Below, one piece after another: positions 34,379-44,630 of a DNA stretch of 64,000 nt. The translations under genes and the position numbers were made by a program. Positions within the stretch are counted from its first letter, which is position 1. Each line of letters begins with the position of its first letter. The stretch spans positions 1 to 64,000 of the forward strand of contig MU405357.1 of NCBI GenBank assembly GCA_022836615.1. The letters run 5' to 3'. The notes below the pieces were generated by a model that had not been told where the DNA came from, ran no database searches, and was given only the letters and a program-made list of their open reading frames with translations. This stretch comes from Annulohypoxylon bovei var. microspora. Lineage: Eukaryota; Ascomycota; Sordariomycetes; Xylariales; Hypoxylaceae.

Positions 34379-34983
34379 GTGAGGCGCGAGATGCTTGGAT
34401 TCCGGGTAAATATAATCTAAACCTTAGGAATTAACGCGAACGATCACAGCCTTAACAAGGCTATGAGGGGAACGTCTTTATTAAAATATAGACCAACACA
34501 TCGTCGGCACCGACAGCCGAATATCATAGTCATATCTCTACTGTTTATCTTTCACCCCCTTGACTTTCTACGGCCAGCAAGGTAAAAGTACCTAGGTAGG
34601 TACATATTTATCAAATAATAAATGTCTTATCAATCGTCATAGAGGGGCCTTGCTCGAGGATGCAATTCCGTTGATAATCGGTTCGGGTAACTCATCTGGT
34701 CTTTTAGGGACCGGAGATCTCCTTAAATTCGGCTCGACCCGACAAAATTTCCTTTTCGGGAAAGACTTTCGGTGGTCTTCGCCGTGGCTGGGATTGGCGA
34801 TCTGATTGGCTGAAACGTTGGGTGTTAGGCTTAGGTAGTACCTAGAAGGTGCGACAGGGTGTAGCTAACAGCGACCAATTAGTGAGTAACAGTGAAGGTG
34901 CAAACAAGCTTCTCTAATGCCGGCAGTTACCCACGCAGCAACAACAAGACGACTATTGACTGTGATTCAATAGATCAATCAAG
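34379..34983. promoter_or_regulatory. Divergent promoter between transporter and M20 gene
   Basis: This 605-bp head-to-head spacer carries two inverted CCAAT boxes (ATTGG at 34793-34797 and 34805-34809) and a direct CCAAT at 34875-34879, all within 90 bp. A TAGGTAGGTAC motif sits near 34592. Shared control of the two genes by the CCAAT-binding complex is an inference. Confidence 0.5.
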
Positions 34984-36201
34984 ATGCAGATACCGGAGAT
35001 CAACAAAGACGAATGTCTGGCATTCTTATCCAGGCTTGTCCAGATTAAGAGCTACTCCCAAACAGAGGGCGAATTGGAGGCGACAGGATTCATGGAGAAA
35101 GAAATGTGGAAAATCGGCATTGAATCTGAACTGATTCCATTTGATAGTGGAAGGAGACAAAACGCATTGGGCATCTGGAGAGGGAGGGGATCATCCGCTC
35201 AGACGTCGAAGACCCCTAAAACACTTCTTTTCAATGGCCATTTAGACACAAATCCCGTCTCCGAGGGGTGGACGATAGACCCCTGGGAGGGGAAGATTGA
35301 CGAGAACTTCATTTATGGTATCGGCGTCAGTAATATGAAGTCCGGCTGCGCCGCCTACTTCTGTGCCGCCAAAACGCTGATCGCAGCGGGCTGGACGCCC
35401 CGCGCGGACGTGATTCTGACGTATGTGGTGGGAGAACTCCAAGGAGGTGTAGGCACGCTGGCCTTGATTGAACAGGGGAGAATTAAGGCGGACTATTTCA
35501 TCAACTGCGAACCGTCCGATATCAAGGCAGTAACGATGCATGCTGAGGCATTGACGTTTGAAATCACGCTGAAAGGTATCACGCGCCACATGTCTGCGCG
35601 AGAAGAGGCACAAGATGCCATAATGGCGGCCTGTCGGTTAATTCCTGAGCTTAATAGCATGAAGTTCCGGGGCGCCCGCAGTAAGGAGCACGCGAAGTGC
35701 AATCGGTGCCAGGTTGGTATCGTGCACGGCGCGCTCGGGAAAGAACTCGCGGAATGGCGGCCTGCTCAAGTGGCTGATATATGTAAGCTTTCTGGTAGCG
35801 CGCGATACGCACCCGGCCAGACCCAAGAAGGCGTTATGGAGGATATCCGGGTGGTTATCGAGAAGTGCTTGGAAGACTTTCCAGGCATGGCGTTCGAGCT
35901 AAAGCAGAGGTTTGAACCTACAATGCCGGCCTTTGAAGTGTCGCGGGAGTCCAAGCTAGTCAAGTCCCTAAACGACGCCTATGTCGCAATTAGAGGCGAG
36001 GAGCAGCCTACAGGAGTTTTGGCCCCGACATGTTTCTATGGATCCGACGCCGGACATCTCTACAAGTCTCTTGGTATGGAAGGAATTGTATGCGGGCCAG
36101 GGGGGAAGTATAATACCCGCCCAGATGAAGCTGTTGATATTCCCGATTATTTGGATTGTATTCGGATGTTCATGCGAGTAATAGTGGATATCTGTGGGTA
36201 A
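34984..36201 (+). CDS. M20-family amidohydrolase-like protein with altered metal site
   Basis: Single-exon 405-residue protein of the M20 (ArgE/DapE) fold. Visible family blocks: LLFNGHLDTNP (His 86, Asp 88), YGIGVSNMKSGCAA (about 112-124), VVGELQGGVGT (about 148-158), INCEPSDIKAV (Glu 176), and at the C-terminus GPGGKYNTRPDEAVDI. In canonical M20 enzymes the second block reads D-M-K, the third E-E, and the last carries a His; here these are Asn 117, Glu 151-Leu 152, and Asn 377. So the bridging Asp, one Glu ligand and the last His are not in place. The protein may use one metal, have shifted ligands, or have another role. It is followed 150 bp later by the M28 gene in the same direction. Confidence 0.8.
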   Translation: MQIPEINKDECLAFLSRLVQIKSYSQTEGELEATGFMEKEMWKIGIESELIPFDSGRRQNALGIWRGRGSSAQTSKTPKTLLFNGHLDTNPVSEGWTIDPWEGKIDENFIYGIGVSNMKSGCAAYFCAAKTLIAAGWTPRADVILTYVVGELQGGVGTLALIEQGRIKADYFINCEPSDIKAVTMHAEALTFEITLKGITRHMSAREEAQDAIMAACRLIPELNSMKFRGARSKEHAKCNRCQVGIVHGALGKELAEWRPAQVADICKLSGSARYAPGQTQEGVMEDIRVVIEKCLEDFPGMAFELKQRFEPTMPAFEVSRESKLVKSLNDAYVAIRGEEQPTGVLAPTCFYGSDAGHLYKSLGMEGIVCGPGGKYNTRPDEAVDIPDYLDCIRMFMRVIVDICG

Positions 36202-36351
36202 GGGGCTAGGGGGGCGGGTATCTCCTTCAGGGGATTAACCCCGCGGAGTAATAAAACTAGATAAAAATGAACTGTGCCTTTCATAGGCAAGACAAACAGA
36301 TATTTCAAATTCTAACAAAGCCAGCGACTCATTAAATATCAAGGAGAAACA

Positions 36352-38567
36352 ATGCGGGCCTTGAGCCAGGAAGATGCTGAGAGATTTATCGTCGAAGCCC
36401 CCGAGGTTGAGAGACTTCGTTCCTGTTCTAAGTTATACAGTGCGAAACCACATCTCGCCGGTGACCTACAGCACGCGGAACGCATCCGAGATTTGTGGCG
36501 ATCCTACGGCATCCCCACCGAGCTTGTCCGGTACGACGTGCTGCAGAACTTTCCAAGATATTCAGCCCTAAGCCTACATTGCGAAGATGGTTCGGTCGCC
36601 TTTAATGCAAGCCTGATTGAGGATGAGGTAGCCGAAGACCCGACGTCGGCTCCGCAGAACGGGCTACCGGCCTTCTTCGGATTTGGCGCGCACGGTACAG
36701 TGAGCGCGAAGCTCGTCTATGCGAACTTCGGCACTCTGTCGGATTTTCAGCTGCTCGAGTCGAAAGGCATCTCCGTCGAAGGAAATATCGTCATCTGCAA
36801 GTATAGTAAAGTCTTCAGGGGTTTGAAAGTCCGGGCAGCGGAGAAATTCGGCGCAATCGGGGTTATTATATACAGTGACCCTCAAGAAGACGGGGAATAC
36901 ACAGTCAAGAACGGATATAAAGCGTATCCACATGGTCCGGCAAGACATCCGAAAAGCATTCAGCGCGGTAGCGTCGATTTCTTCTCCGTCTCGGTTGGTG
37001 ACCCTACCACGCCGGGCTACCCAAGCTTACCGGGCGAAGACACGAAACGACGAGATCCGAAACATGCAATCCCTTCTATTCCTGCCCTGCCAATCTCTTA
37101 CAGTGATGCGATACCATTCTTAGAGGCGTTGAACGACCAGGGCTTTTACCCTGAGGACTTTGGTGAGGCGGCGGGCGATTGGAAGGGTGCCTTGGACGGT
37201 ATCAACTATTGCACAGGTCCTAGCAAAGTCAACGTCACGCTGCAGGCCGAAGGAGACTACCGCTACGCTCCAATATATAATGCAATAGGAACCATTGAAG
37301 GCCTGACGGATGAAACCATCGTCTTGGGCAATCATCATGATTCGTGGTGCTGTGGGGCAGTTGACCCCGTTAGCGGAAGTGCGGCGATGAATGAAGTAGC
37401 AAGGGGGCTCGGAAGTCTTATAGACAAGAACTGGAAACCATACAGGAAAATGTAAGCTCTAACCGTATCCCCTTTTCATAATACTGACAATAGACAATGC
37501 GTAGCATTCTAGCTTCTTGGGACAACGAAGAATATGGGCTAGTAGGATCCACCGAGTTTGGCGAACAACACGCGGGGTGGTTAACAGAGAACTGTGTCGC
37601 TTGTAGGTTCTTACCTTCATCATTTTCCAAGCATAGACCTAACAATCATAGATATTAACGTGGATGAGGCCACAAATGGTGGTAGTATCCTCGGCGCTTA
37701 TGGAAGCCCGTTACTGGCTCACGTCCTCCGCGAAGCAGCGAGCGTGATACCTTCGCCAGTTAATGAAGGCAGAACAGTATATGACGATTGGCTGCGCCTC
37801 CAGCGAGAGACCTCAGATTCCCTCGAGCAACCCAACCTGACCGTGATGGGAACTGGAAGCGACTATACCGTCTTCTTCCACCACCTCGGAATTTCTTCTA
37901 TAGATATGCTTTTTAATCAAAAGGAGACAGCTGTCTACCCATACCACTCTAATTACGATAGTTACTACTGGATCGAAAATTTTGGGGATCCGGGCTTCAA
38001 GAAGCATCACGCCATGGCTAGGCTCTGGGGTCTGCTAACTGTTAAGCTTGCAGGTATACCAGTATTACCCTTTAGGGCTTCTCATTATGCGGACGCTTTA
38101 AAACGGCATGTCAAGTCTCTGAGTAACAAGGGTATATCCGGCCTAGTTCTTGAACCCCTAGAAATATCAGCATTTAGGTTTGAAGTAGCTATGAATGCAT
38201 TTGACGCAAGTGTGCATCGGCCAGAATTGGAGACATCCCGCCAACGGTTTCGAGAGGTGTCAAAGGTTAGCAAAGTCTATATGAAGCTCGAAAGGTCATT
38301 CCTCACGAAGAGCGGGCTGCCTGGGCGGCCTTGGTATAAACACTTGGTAGATTTTTCACCCGCGAAAGTCTCTATGATGTAAATCAGCTGATATTTTCTT
38401 AGGTTTTCGCACCTGGACTATGGGCAGGTTACGACGGAGTTGTCTTCCCGCGTGTCACTGAATGCCTTGAAAATGATGATATGAAAGGTGCGAACATGTC
38501 GATTCAAGAGGTTGCGGAAGTCATAGACCAAGCTTGTTATATGGTCGATAATGCGTGGGCAATTTGA
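36352..38567 (+). CDS. M28 glutamate carboxypeptidase II-like peptidase
   Basis: Predicted 685-residue metallopeptidase. Exons are 36352-37451, 37505-37602, 37652-38346 and 38403-38567. It has a PA domain (about 100-200) and then the zinc peptidase core. The metal site is intact, and its spacing equals that of human GCPII: His 328, Asp 338, Glu 375 (catalytic) and 376, and Asp 404 lie where 377, 387, 424, 425 and 453 do; a later YHSNYDSY supplies the last His. This spacing fixed the acceptor at GCGTAG (37504), since the nearer AG breaks the frame. The C-terminal dimerisation domain ends in PGLWAGYDGVVFP. GCPII enzymes remove C-terminal glutamate from peptides and folates. No N-terminal membrane anchor or signal peptide is seen, suggesting a cytosolic enzyme. 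Confidence 0.88.
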
Positions 38568-38817
38568 TGTCCGCCTTGATTGAGTTTAAACATTAAGGGC
38601 TATCTAACCGTGTTGGCCCCCTTTTGCAACTCCTTTACACCAAAACGTCAGTTTGCATCTCGGAACCTTAGCGAAACTACGTCTACAAAATTGAAGTAAC
38701 TACATTATCCGTGCATAATATCAATGAAAAGATTAATATTTTATGAAAACTTCGCCTCGCATCTTATCTATTAGGATGCTTGTTGTGGAAAGAGAAAAAA
38801 ATGGGTGCAAAAAAATT

Positions 38818-38892
38818 GATTTGAACATGATTCGAACCCGCGTTTAATTGCGAGCATGTAATTTGAGCGTTATTCAACTAGACCACTTCAAC
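38818..38892 (-). pseudogene. Degenerate tRNA-like locus
   Basis: On the minus strand a good A box (TGGTCTAGTTG) and B box (GGTTCGAATC) are followed at once by a run of seven T, as in a Pol III gene. An acceptor can be partly paired (GTTGAAG with TTCAAA), but the 3' T stem is about two bases short, the D stem is mostly broken and no anticodon loop with T33 can be placed. This looks like a decayed tRNA rather than a working one. Confidence 0.4.
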
Positions 38893-39129
38893 TTCCCCGT
38901 AGGGTACTGATCATTATGTTACGATTACTTATATACCTGCCTATTATCTCTAAGGGGATGCTCAGGCGTCATTTGGTTACCCCGAGGGACGATAAAATAG
39001 GGGCTGGGCATGATTGTTGCTAGGGAGGATTGGATTGCCCCGGAAAATAATCTGAGGGCATTTATGGTACTGGTTCTAATACGCCATCGCTGCGTTACGT
39101 AAGCCCGTCGGGTGGTGTCGTTGGGAGGG

Positions 39130-39150
39130 GTTGGGGTAAGGGTTAGGGTT
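39130..39150. repeat. Interstitial telomere-like tract
   Basis: GGTTGGGGTAAGGGTTAGGG is a degenerate run of TTAGGG units, the second such tract in the window. It is far too short to be a chromosome end. Confidence 0.5.
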
Positions 39151-39420
39151 ATACTTTAAAAAGCCAGTCGCCCTTTTCTGTAAAAGCCTCTAACACACAC
39201 AGAGGTGTACGCATAATCAAGTTGTAATATGTTACTAAAAAGGTATTTATATGAAGCCAGATCTACAGTAAATACCGATAATACCAGCTATATCTATCTA
39301 AAGTCTATGAATTTCCTAAACCGCCCAGTGAGCAACCATTTTCCTGTCAATAATGATGAACACAACCATATTAGTTATACCAAGAATTGCAAAATATAAT
39401 GTAGCGTACATGAATAACAC

Positions 39421-40512
39421 CTAAGCTCTAAAGCTCATCCCTACGCTAGAGCTAGGAGCCGTGCCGTTACCGCCATTGGCCACCCCCATGTGCTGAGCTG
39501 CCCACCTAGGCCACTCCCACGGCGACGGGTACCCGCCAGGCTTCTGGTCGTAATAGTCCCAGCCATCAATACCCTTAATAGTGGGGTACTTCTGCTTGAG
39601 AGTGTGTAAAGTCTCGGCGACCTTGGAAAACTGGACGAAAGGGTCGTAGTCAGGCGTAGTCATCATGCCGATGACGATGCGCTCGGGCTTCCACCCGTTC
39701 TTCATCACGGCATCGACGCTGGCCGTCGACGCGAGCTCCTGGTCCCCGAAGTAGAACTGCACGTTGTACCACGAGATGTCGTTTCCGCATCGCTTCTCCA
39801 GCTTCTCGTAGCTGAAGGCACTCAGGTTGTCGCCGCCCGCCATGGCGGTTGAGACGGGTGCTAGTGTGATGACGAAGTCCTGGCCGAAGTCCTTGCGCAA
39901 CCGCTGGATAAGCTTGACGACGGGGTCTAGCTTAATGGCGTGCGGGTTGCCGTCGGTGTAGTCTTCGATGTCGAAGTCCATGCCGCTGAAGTTGTACTTC
40001 TTCAGGGTATCTCGTAGGACGCTGTAGTAAGCGTCGAACGTTGAGTTGTTGTTGAAGTTACCCCAGCCGCCCCGCATACCCATCGACACCGGGACGCCCG
40101 CCTTCTGGACTGTCTTCATCTCATCCCACGCCCATGAGTTTGAGGCAAGGCTAGGGTTGATGTTGACCGAGTTCTTGTCGATAGTTATAGTTTTATTGGC
40201 CCAGAGAGTCCATGTTCCATAGATAACATTGGTAGTGTAGATTGGACGTGTGGAGTTGACGAGTTCATTAATGTGAACCTTGTTAAGGGAAGATGGCGCA
40301 TAAATTGTGTTAGCATATTGGACGATGCGCTTCGAACCGTTACTGGGTTTTGGATGCGTGCCTGTCGACGTAGGCACAGTAGCCGAAGCAGTCCTCGAGA
40401 GGGTAGCTTCGCCGCTACAAGTCGCACTCGCAAAAGATACTAAGGCTGCAAGAAAAAGAAAGAGGGCAGTTAGCCATGATGAGTGAATTGAAGTTGGTTT
40501 CGCCATTTTCAT
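39421..40512 (-). CDS. Secreted GH18 chitinase-like protein
   Basis: Single-exon 363-residue protein starting at ATG 40512 (an in-frame TTG just upstream is not a fungal start). Residues ~1-32 form a signal peptide (long Leu/Ala core, ending FASATC). A Ser/Thr-rich linker precedes the TIM barrel. The GH18 active-site strand reads FSGMDFDIEDY: Asp 179, Asp 181 and catalytic Glu 183 are present, but the first Asp of the DxxDxDxE consensus is Ser 176. Later strands show ITLAPVSTAM, SWYNVQFYFGD and IKGIDGWDYYDQKPGG. Several N-glycosylation sites fit secretion. It may be a chitinase or an endo-beta-N-acetylglucosaminidase; no chitin-binding module or GPI signal is apparent. Confidence 0.82.
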   Translation of the reverse strand: MKMAKPTSIHSSWLTALFLFLAALVSFASATCSGEATLSRTASATVPTSTGTHPKPSNGSKRIVQYANTIYAPSSLNKVHINELVNSTRPIYTTNVIYGTWTLWANKTITIDKNSVNINPSLASNSWAWDEMKTVQKAGVPVSMGMRGGWGNFNNNSTFDAYYSVLRDTLKKYNFSGMDFDIEDYTDGNPHAIKLDPVVKLIQRLRKDFGQDFVITLAPVSTAMAGGDNLSAFSYEKLEKRCGNDISWYNVQFYFGDQELASTASVDAVMKNGWKPERIVIGMMTTPDYDPFVQFSKVAETLHTLKQKYPTIKGIDGWDYYDQKPGGYPSPWEWPRWAAQHMGVANGGNGTAPSSSVGMSFRA

Positions 40513-41977
40513 AAGCAATAATGGTTCTCGTTATCTGTTGAACTTGTAATTTCTCGATTCAAACCTTGGCAAGCCAAGGCCTCTTATACCACAGATGTCG
40601 AACATTGAGATCATAGAACTTCGCTTAGGGTTCATATTCGTCGTATCGAGACTGGCCGAGGTCCTATAGATAATCACAGCGGTCTAACTTGTTTAGCAAC
40701 ATAATCTCGTTACGCCAACTGTGACGTCGAAGTAAGCTTTGACTACCTATACAGCCGCACAGGGCTGATGAATGAGATGCAGGGTTTAGCCGTACAATCG
40801 TCGAATAAACATGGGATGTCTATTATAAGATAATATTAGATTTAAGACTACAGGCAATTTCATTGGCTCTGTAGTGCGGACGGTCTAGAAGGATCGTTTG
40901 CAATGCCCACAGCGGAGGCCTAAGTGATCGACATAAGACCGGGATGATCTGCGGAACAGCCCTATACACAGCCGACCTACCACCCATCGAATAGGACTAT
41001 GACCGATAACCGAAAAGCCGCATCGTTACGATAGCCGTTACAATCAATCCCTTGGAAGGAGCACTATTACTAGAAGTTATAGGTATTACTTAGCACAACT
41101 GAGAGATTATGTACCTACTTTAGCATTAGTAGGGGATACTAATGTAGCTGTAGGCACGCAAGTAAAGGAGAGAAAAAAGCAAGATTGTATCAAAACATTG
41201 CCACTTATCTCCAGTGTTCTAGGTATTTACGAACTGAGAAGCGAAAAGATCTCTGTAAGCGTTAGTGCGAAAAACTGTAGAGTTATAAGGAGGAATCATT
41301 AAGTTCTTGTATTTAGTCAGGGGTCGTTGCCAACCTTCGCACCAGGCAGCCTTGAACGTTTTCTCCTGGAGCAGGTGACTCGCCGTCACCTCACAACACG
41401 TTCATACACGACAGCAAGGGCCTCATCATAGAATAGTAGTAGAAGAATTCAATCACCGCCCTCGGGAAACTTACATATACATACTTGGGTTACCTCCCAC
41501 CAAATTGTCTTTCCTTTCTCTTTCCTCCTCATACGCCCACCCATACACAGCGGGAATACGGAATATTTTGGCCATCCGCCTTTGATTTTCTTCTCAGATG
41601 GTCAAGTGTTGGATATTTTTCCACTTCTTTTCCTTCTCTTTCTCTTTTGTCTCTCCCTCCCCTTACCCCTCCGGGATTCTCCTGTCTTGTCATATTGCTG
41701 TACGGTTGGGCTGAGCGGTCCAATTTCTGGAACCGAAACACCCCTTCGGTGATTTAAACTAGGTACTTTTCATTAGGCTCCTATCCTAGCGTCAGGACCC
41801 GAGGAAAAGATCGCTAGCTGTGCAAGGTCTGCTGTGCTTTCTATCCCGAGCCCGATCAACCGGTGTCCAGTACCATCATCTTCCATTGGGTTGGCATCGG
41901 ATGTGATTTACATCTCATTCATTCATTCATACATTTTTTTGTTCATATACACGCCCTCCCCGTCTCAGCCACCAGCT
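40513..41977. other. Intergenic, no gene seen
   Basis: This is the promoter side of the GH18 gene and the 3' side of the aldehyde dehydrogenase gene. It holds a small CATT microsatellite at about 41916-41935 and pyrimidine-rich tracts. The short plus-strand frame at 41485-41757 is low-complexity and not credible. Confidence 0.4.
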
Positions 41978-43480
41978 CTACAATTTCGAAAACACAGACG
42001 GCACGGCCCCGCCCATTTCGACCAGCGTGCTCTTATTCCTAATCCACGCCTCGAGTCCCTTCCTGCCGTTCTCCACGCCGACACCGCTCTGCTTCCAGCC
42101 GCCGACCGCCATCTCCGCCGGGCTCTCGCCCCAGGTGTTGATCCAAGTAATACCGGCCTCGAGCTTCGCGATCACGCCGTGGCACAGGTCGATGTCGCGG
42201 CCCACTACACCAGCCGCCAGCCCGAGCTCGGTCGCGTTGGCGCGCTGGACAGCCTCGTCGACCGTGTCGTACGGCAGGATCGTCATGACGGGGCCGAAAA
42301 TCTCCTCCCGCACGATCTTCATGTCGTCCGTGCAGTCGGTGAAGATGGTCGGCTGGACCCAGTAGCCCTGCTCCAGCTCCGCGGACAGGCCGGCGGGAGG
42401 CTCCGGCCCGCCGCACAGTAGCGTCGCCTTGTCCCCCTCGACGCCATGGCGCACGTACTGGACCACCTTCGCGTGGTGGGCCTTGCTGCTCAGCGGCCCG
42501 AAGTTGGTATCGGGATTGAACAAGTCGCCTGGGCGGACGAACTTGACCTTCTCTACAAGCGCGGCCTCGAACGCCGCCTTCATCGCGCGCGGGACGAACA
42601 CGCGCGTGCCGTTCGTGCAGACCTGGCCGGTGCTGAAGAAGTTCGCCATCATGGCGACGTCGGCGGCCTGCTCGACGGGCGCGTCGGGCAGCACGACGAG
42701 CGGGCTCTTGCCGCCGAGCTCCATGGTGACGTACTTCATCTCGGCGGCGGCGGCGCCCGCGACCTTCTTGCCGGTGCTGACCTGGCCGGTGAAGCTGACC
42801 TTCGCGATGGCGGGGTGCCTCGTCAGGTGGGCGCCGACGTCGCCGGCGCCGTACACGACGCTGAACACGCCGTCCGGGATGCCCGCCTGCCTGTAGATGT
42901 CCGCGAGGAACTCGGCGTGCAGCGGCGTGAACTCGCTCGGCTTGTAGACCATGCAGTTGCCGGCGGCCAGGCACGGCGCGGACTTCCACAGCGCGATCTG
43001 GATGGGGTAGTTCCAGGCGCCGATGCCCGCGCACACGCCCAGCGGGTCCTTAGACGTGTACACCGAGGCCGTGGGCCGCAGGCGGAAGGACTCGCCGTTG
43101 AGCCCGCCGCTGGCTACCAGGCTGGCGAAGTACTCGAGGACATCTGCGCCGGTGACGATGTCCACCGTCGACGTCTCCGAGAACGGCTTCCCTGTGTCGA
43201 GTGTTTCGACGCGGGCGAGCGCATCGTTGTGGTCGCGCAAAAGAGAGACGGCCTTCTGGAGGATGCGCGCCCGTTCTATGGGCGGCGTGCTGGACCAGGC
43301 CGGAAAAGCGGCCTGCGCCGATTGAATCGCGGCATCGACTGATTTTGTTGACGAGTTATTTATCTTGCAGATGGGTTTCCCGTTCGATGGGTCGATGGAT
43401 TCGTAACTACCGGACGACTCTGCCGAAGGTTGTGGTTTGCCTGCGTAGAACGTGTGGCGGTCTACGTCTCTGAACCCCAT
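41978..43480 (-). CDS. Betaine aldehyde dehydrogenase
   Basis: Single-exon 500-residue NAD(P)-dependent aldehyde dehydrogenase; full length for the family. Catalytic residues are all visible: Asn 157 (GAWNYP), Glu 254 (VTMELGGKS) and nucleophile Cys 288 (STGQVCTNG). The nucleotide-binding segment is KVSFTGQVSTGKK, and the C-terminal NTWGESPAEMAVGGWKQSG block is typical of betaine/aminoaldehyde dehydrogenases. It would oxidise betaine aldehyde to glycine betaine, an osmolyte and methyl donor. It is divergent from a choline oxidase gene 1150 bp away, which makes the substrate assignment much stronger. The gene is very GC-rich, which creates long antisense open frames that are not genes. Confidence 0.92.
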   Translation of the reverse strand: MGFRDVDRHTFYAGKPQPSAESSGSYESIDPSNGKPICKINNSSTKSVDAAIQSAQAAFPAWSSTPPIERARILQKAVSLLRDHNDALARVETLDTGKPFSETSTVDIVTGADVLEYFASLVASGGLNGESFRLRPTASVYTSKDPLGVCAGIGAWNYPIQIALWKSAPCLAAGNCMVYKPSEFTPLHAEFLADIYRQAGIPDGVFSVVYGAGDVGAHLTRHPAIAKVSFTGQVSTGKKVAGAAAAEMKYVTMELGGKSPLVVLPDAPVEQAADVAMMANFFSTGQVCTNGTRVFVPRAMKAAFEAALVEKVKFVRPGDLFNPDTNFGPLSSKAHHAKVVQYVRHGVEGDKATLLCGGPEPPAGLSAELEQGYWVQPTIFTDCTDDMKIVREEIFGPVMTILPYDTVDEAVQRANATELGLAAGVVGRDIDLCHGVIAKLEAGITWINTWGESPAEMAVGGWKQSGVGVENGRKGLEAWIRNKSTLVEMGGAVPSVFSKL

Positions 43481-44630
43481 GATGCCGATATCGATGGAGA
43501 GTGATTCGTTCAGTCACACTCCGAAAGCCCTGATAATAAACAAAAGATAGTGGCTGCTGGCTGTAAGCACTATTCTTTGCCTTTCCTACCGAGGCGTCTT
43601 CTTTCGTTATCGACTAGACTATGTACGAGGCTGGCTATGAATGGCTCCTCGTTTGGCACGCCGTATAATAGTCTTATCTTTAACAGGGAGGCCCTTGTTA
43701 CGAACTATCGCCAAAGTGGAATACGCTAAGGAAAAATTTGATGCCTTTAGAACTTTAGACTCGATTTCCCGTACTGCTAGCCGTGTTACCAGGACATGAA
43801 ACACGAATTTCGGTCGCGGAGAATCGATTAGTTCGGACCGGATTGGTTATGTAACGTCATTCCAAGTCGAAGCGGAGAAGCGGTATTGGCACCCTGCGGC
43901 TCTCTGACCCCGCCCGATTGGTGAGACTGAGGTTTAGATGGGGTTGTTAGTGGCTGATCCCGAGATTGATACTGAGTTTCCGGAGGAGCTCGGGCTCGCG
44001 GCGGCTTAACTCCTTTGGTTTCTAGCGTGGATTACGTCTTCAGCTATGGAGACAAAGGAAGATTTCTTTCGAGATAAGAAAGTTCGATGGTGGCGAGCTC
44101 CGTGGTGGTATGTATGTAGACAAGCTGCCACAATGGCCTCAAGGGTCTTTAAGAAGAATGCCCTTGCATTAGCTACATCTAGGTAAGGTAAGCATGGGCT
44201 AGGGCAGCATGGGGAACTGAAAACAGGAAAGATGGCTAGGAATTATTAAGAAGTTTATCTTTTCCCAACCCAGAATGGGATCAGCCACCGATAGACTAGT
44301 ACTCCCCACGCGTTTCTGGCTCATGACGAGTCAGGCCATTCACCGCTCAGCCCACAGGATTTCTTCTGCATGTACAGGGACTCGACCTCTTTGCTGGCCA
44401 ATTATGGATGATAAGAGTTCCATACTAAAAAGACTTACAGCGCAAGACCGAGTCCCGACCCGTCTTGGCAAGTTTGTTCTTCGTACACCCCGAACGCCCC
44501 CGAAAGATTCTGTGAGATTAATAAACCAGTGACTGCCTCGCAATTGGAGCGTTCGAGACCTGCAGCTCAGACATACATCCCTTGCTGATCTTCGACTGTT
44601 TCTAGACGAACTGACTGCCGCGAGATCAAG
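43481..44630. promoter_or_regulatory. Divergent promoter of the choline-to-betaine gene pair
   Basis: A 1150-bp head-to-head spacer. Three inverted CCAAT boxes (ATTGG at 43842-43846, 43885-43889 and 43917-43921) cluster within 80 bp, next to an ACGTCA CRE/bZIP-like site at 43854-43859. The cluster lies nearer to the dehydrogenase start. No coding frame here is convincing. Confidence 0.5.

Larger units (their letters stand above)
38568..39420. other. Intergenic with tRNA-like relic and TTAGGG tract
   Basis: No protein gene seen. It holds a decayed tRNA-like locus (listed) and a telomere-like tract near 39130-39150. Confidence 0.45.

Noticed and set aside
37440..37510. Apparent frameshift inside the M28 peptidase gene
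   Set aside because: Using the acceptor at 37504 instead of the nearer AG restores the frame and gives the metal-ligand spacing of human GCPII, so the gene is intact.
41485..41757. Plus-strand frame of about 90 codons
   Set aside because: It is low-complexity Pro/Ser/Leu from a pyrimidine-rich tract with an antisense open frame and no domain.
42039..43034. Second minus-strand frame overlapping the aldehyde dehydrogenase
   Set aside because: It is a shifted frame of the same GC-rich gene, and its product is almost all Arg, Gly and Ala.
42446..43342. Long plus-strand open frame (about 298 codons) opposite the aldehyde dehydrogenase
   Set aside because: It is antisense to a complete, catalytically intact gene of very high GC, where stop codons are rare in all frames. 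Its product is Arg/Ala/Asp-rich with no domain.
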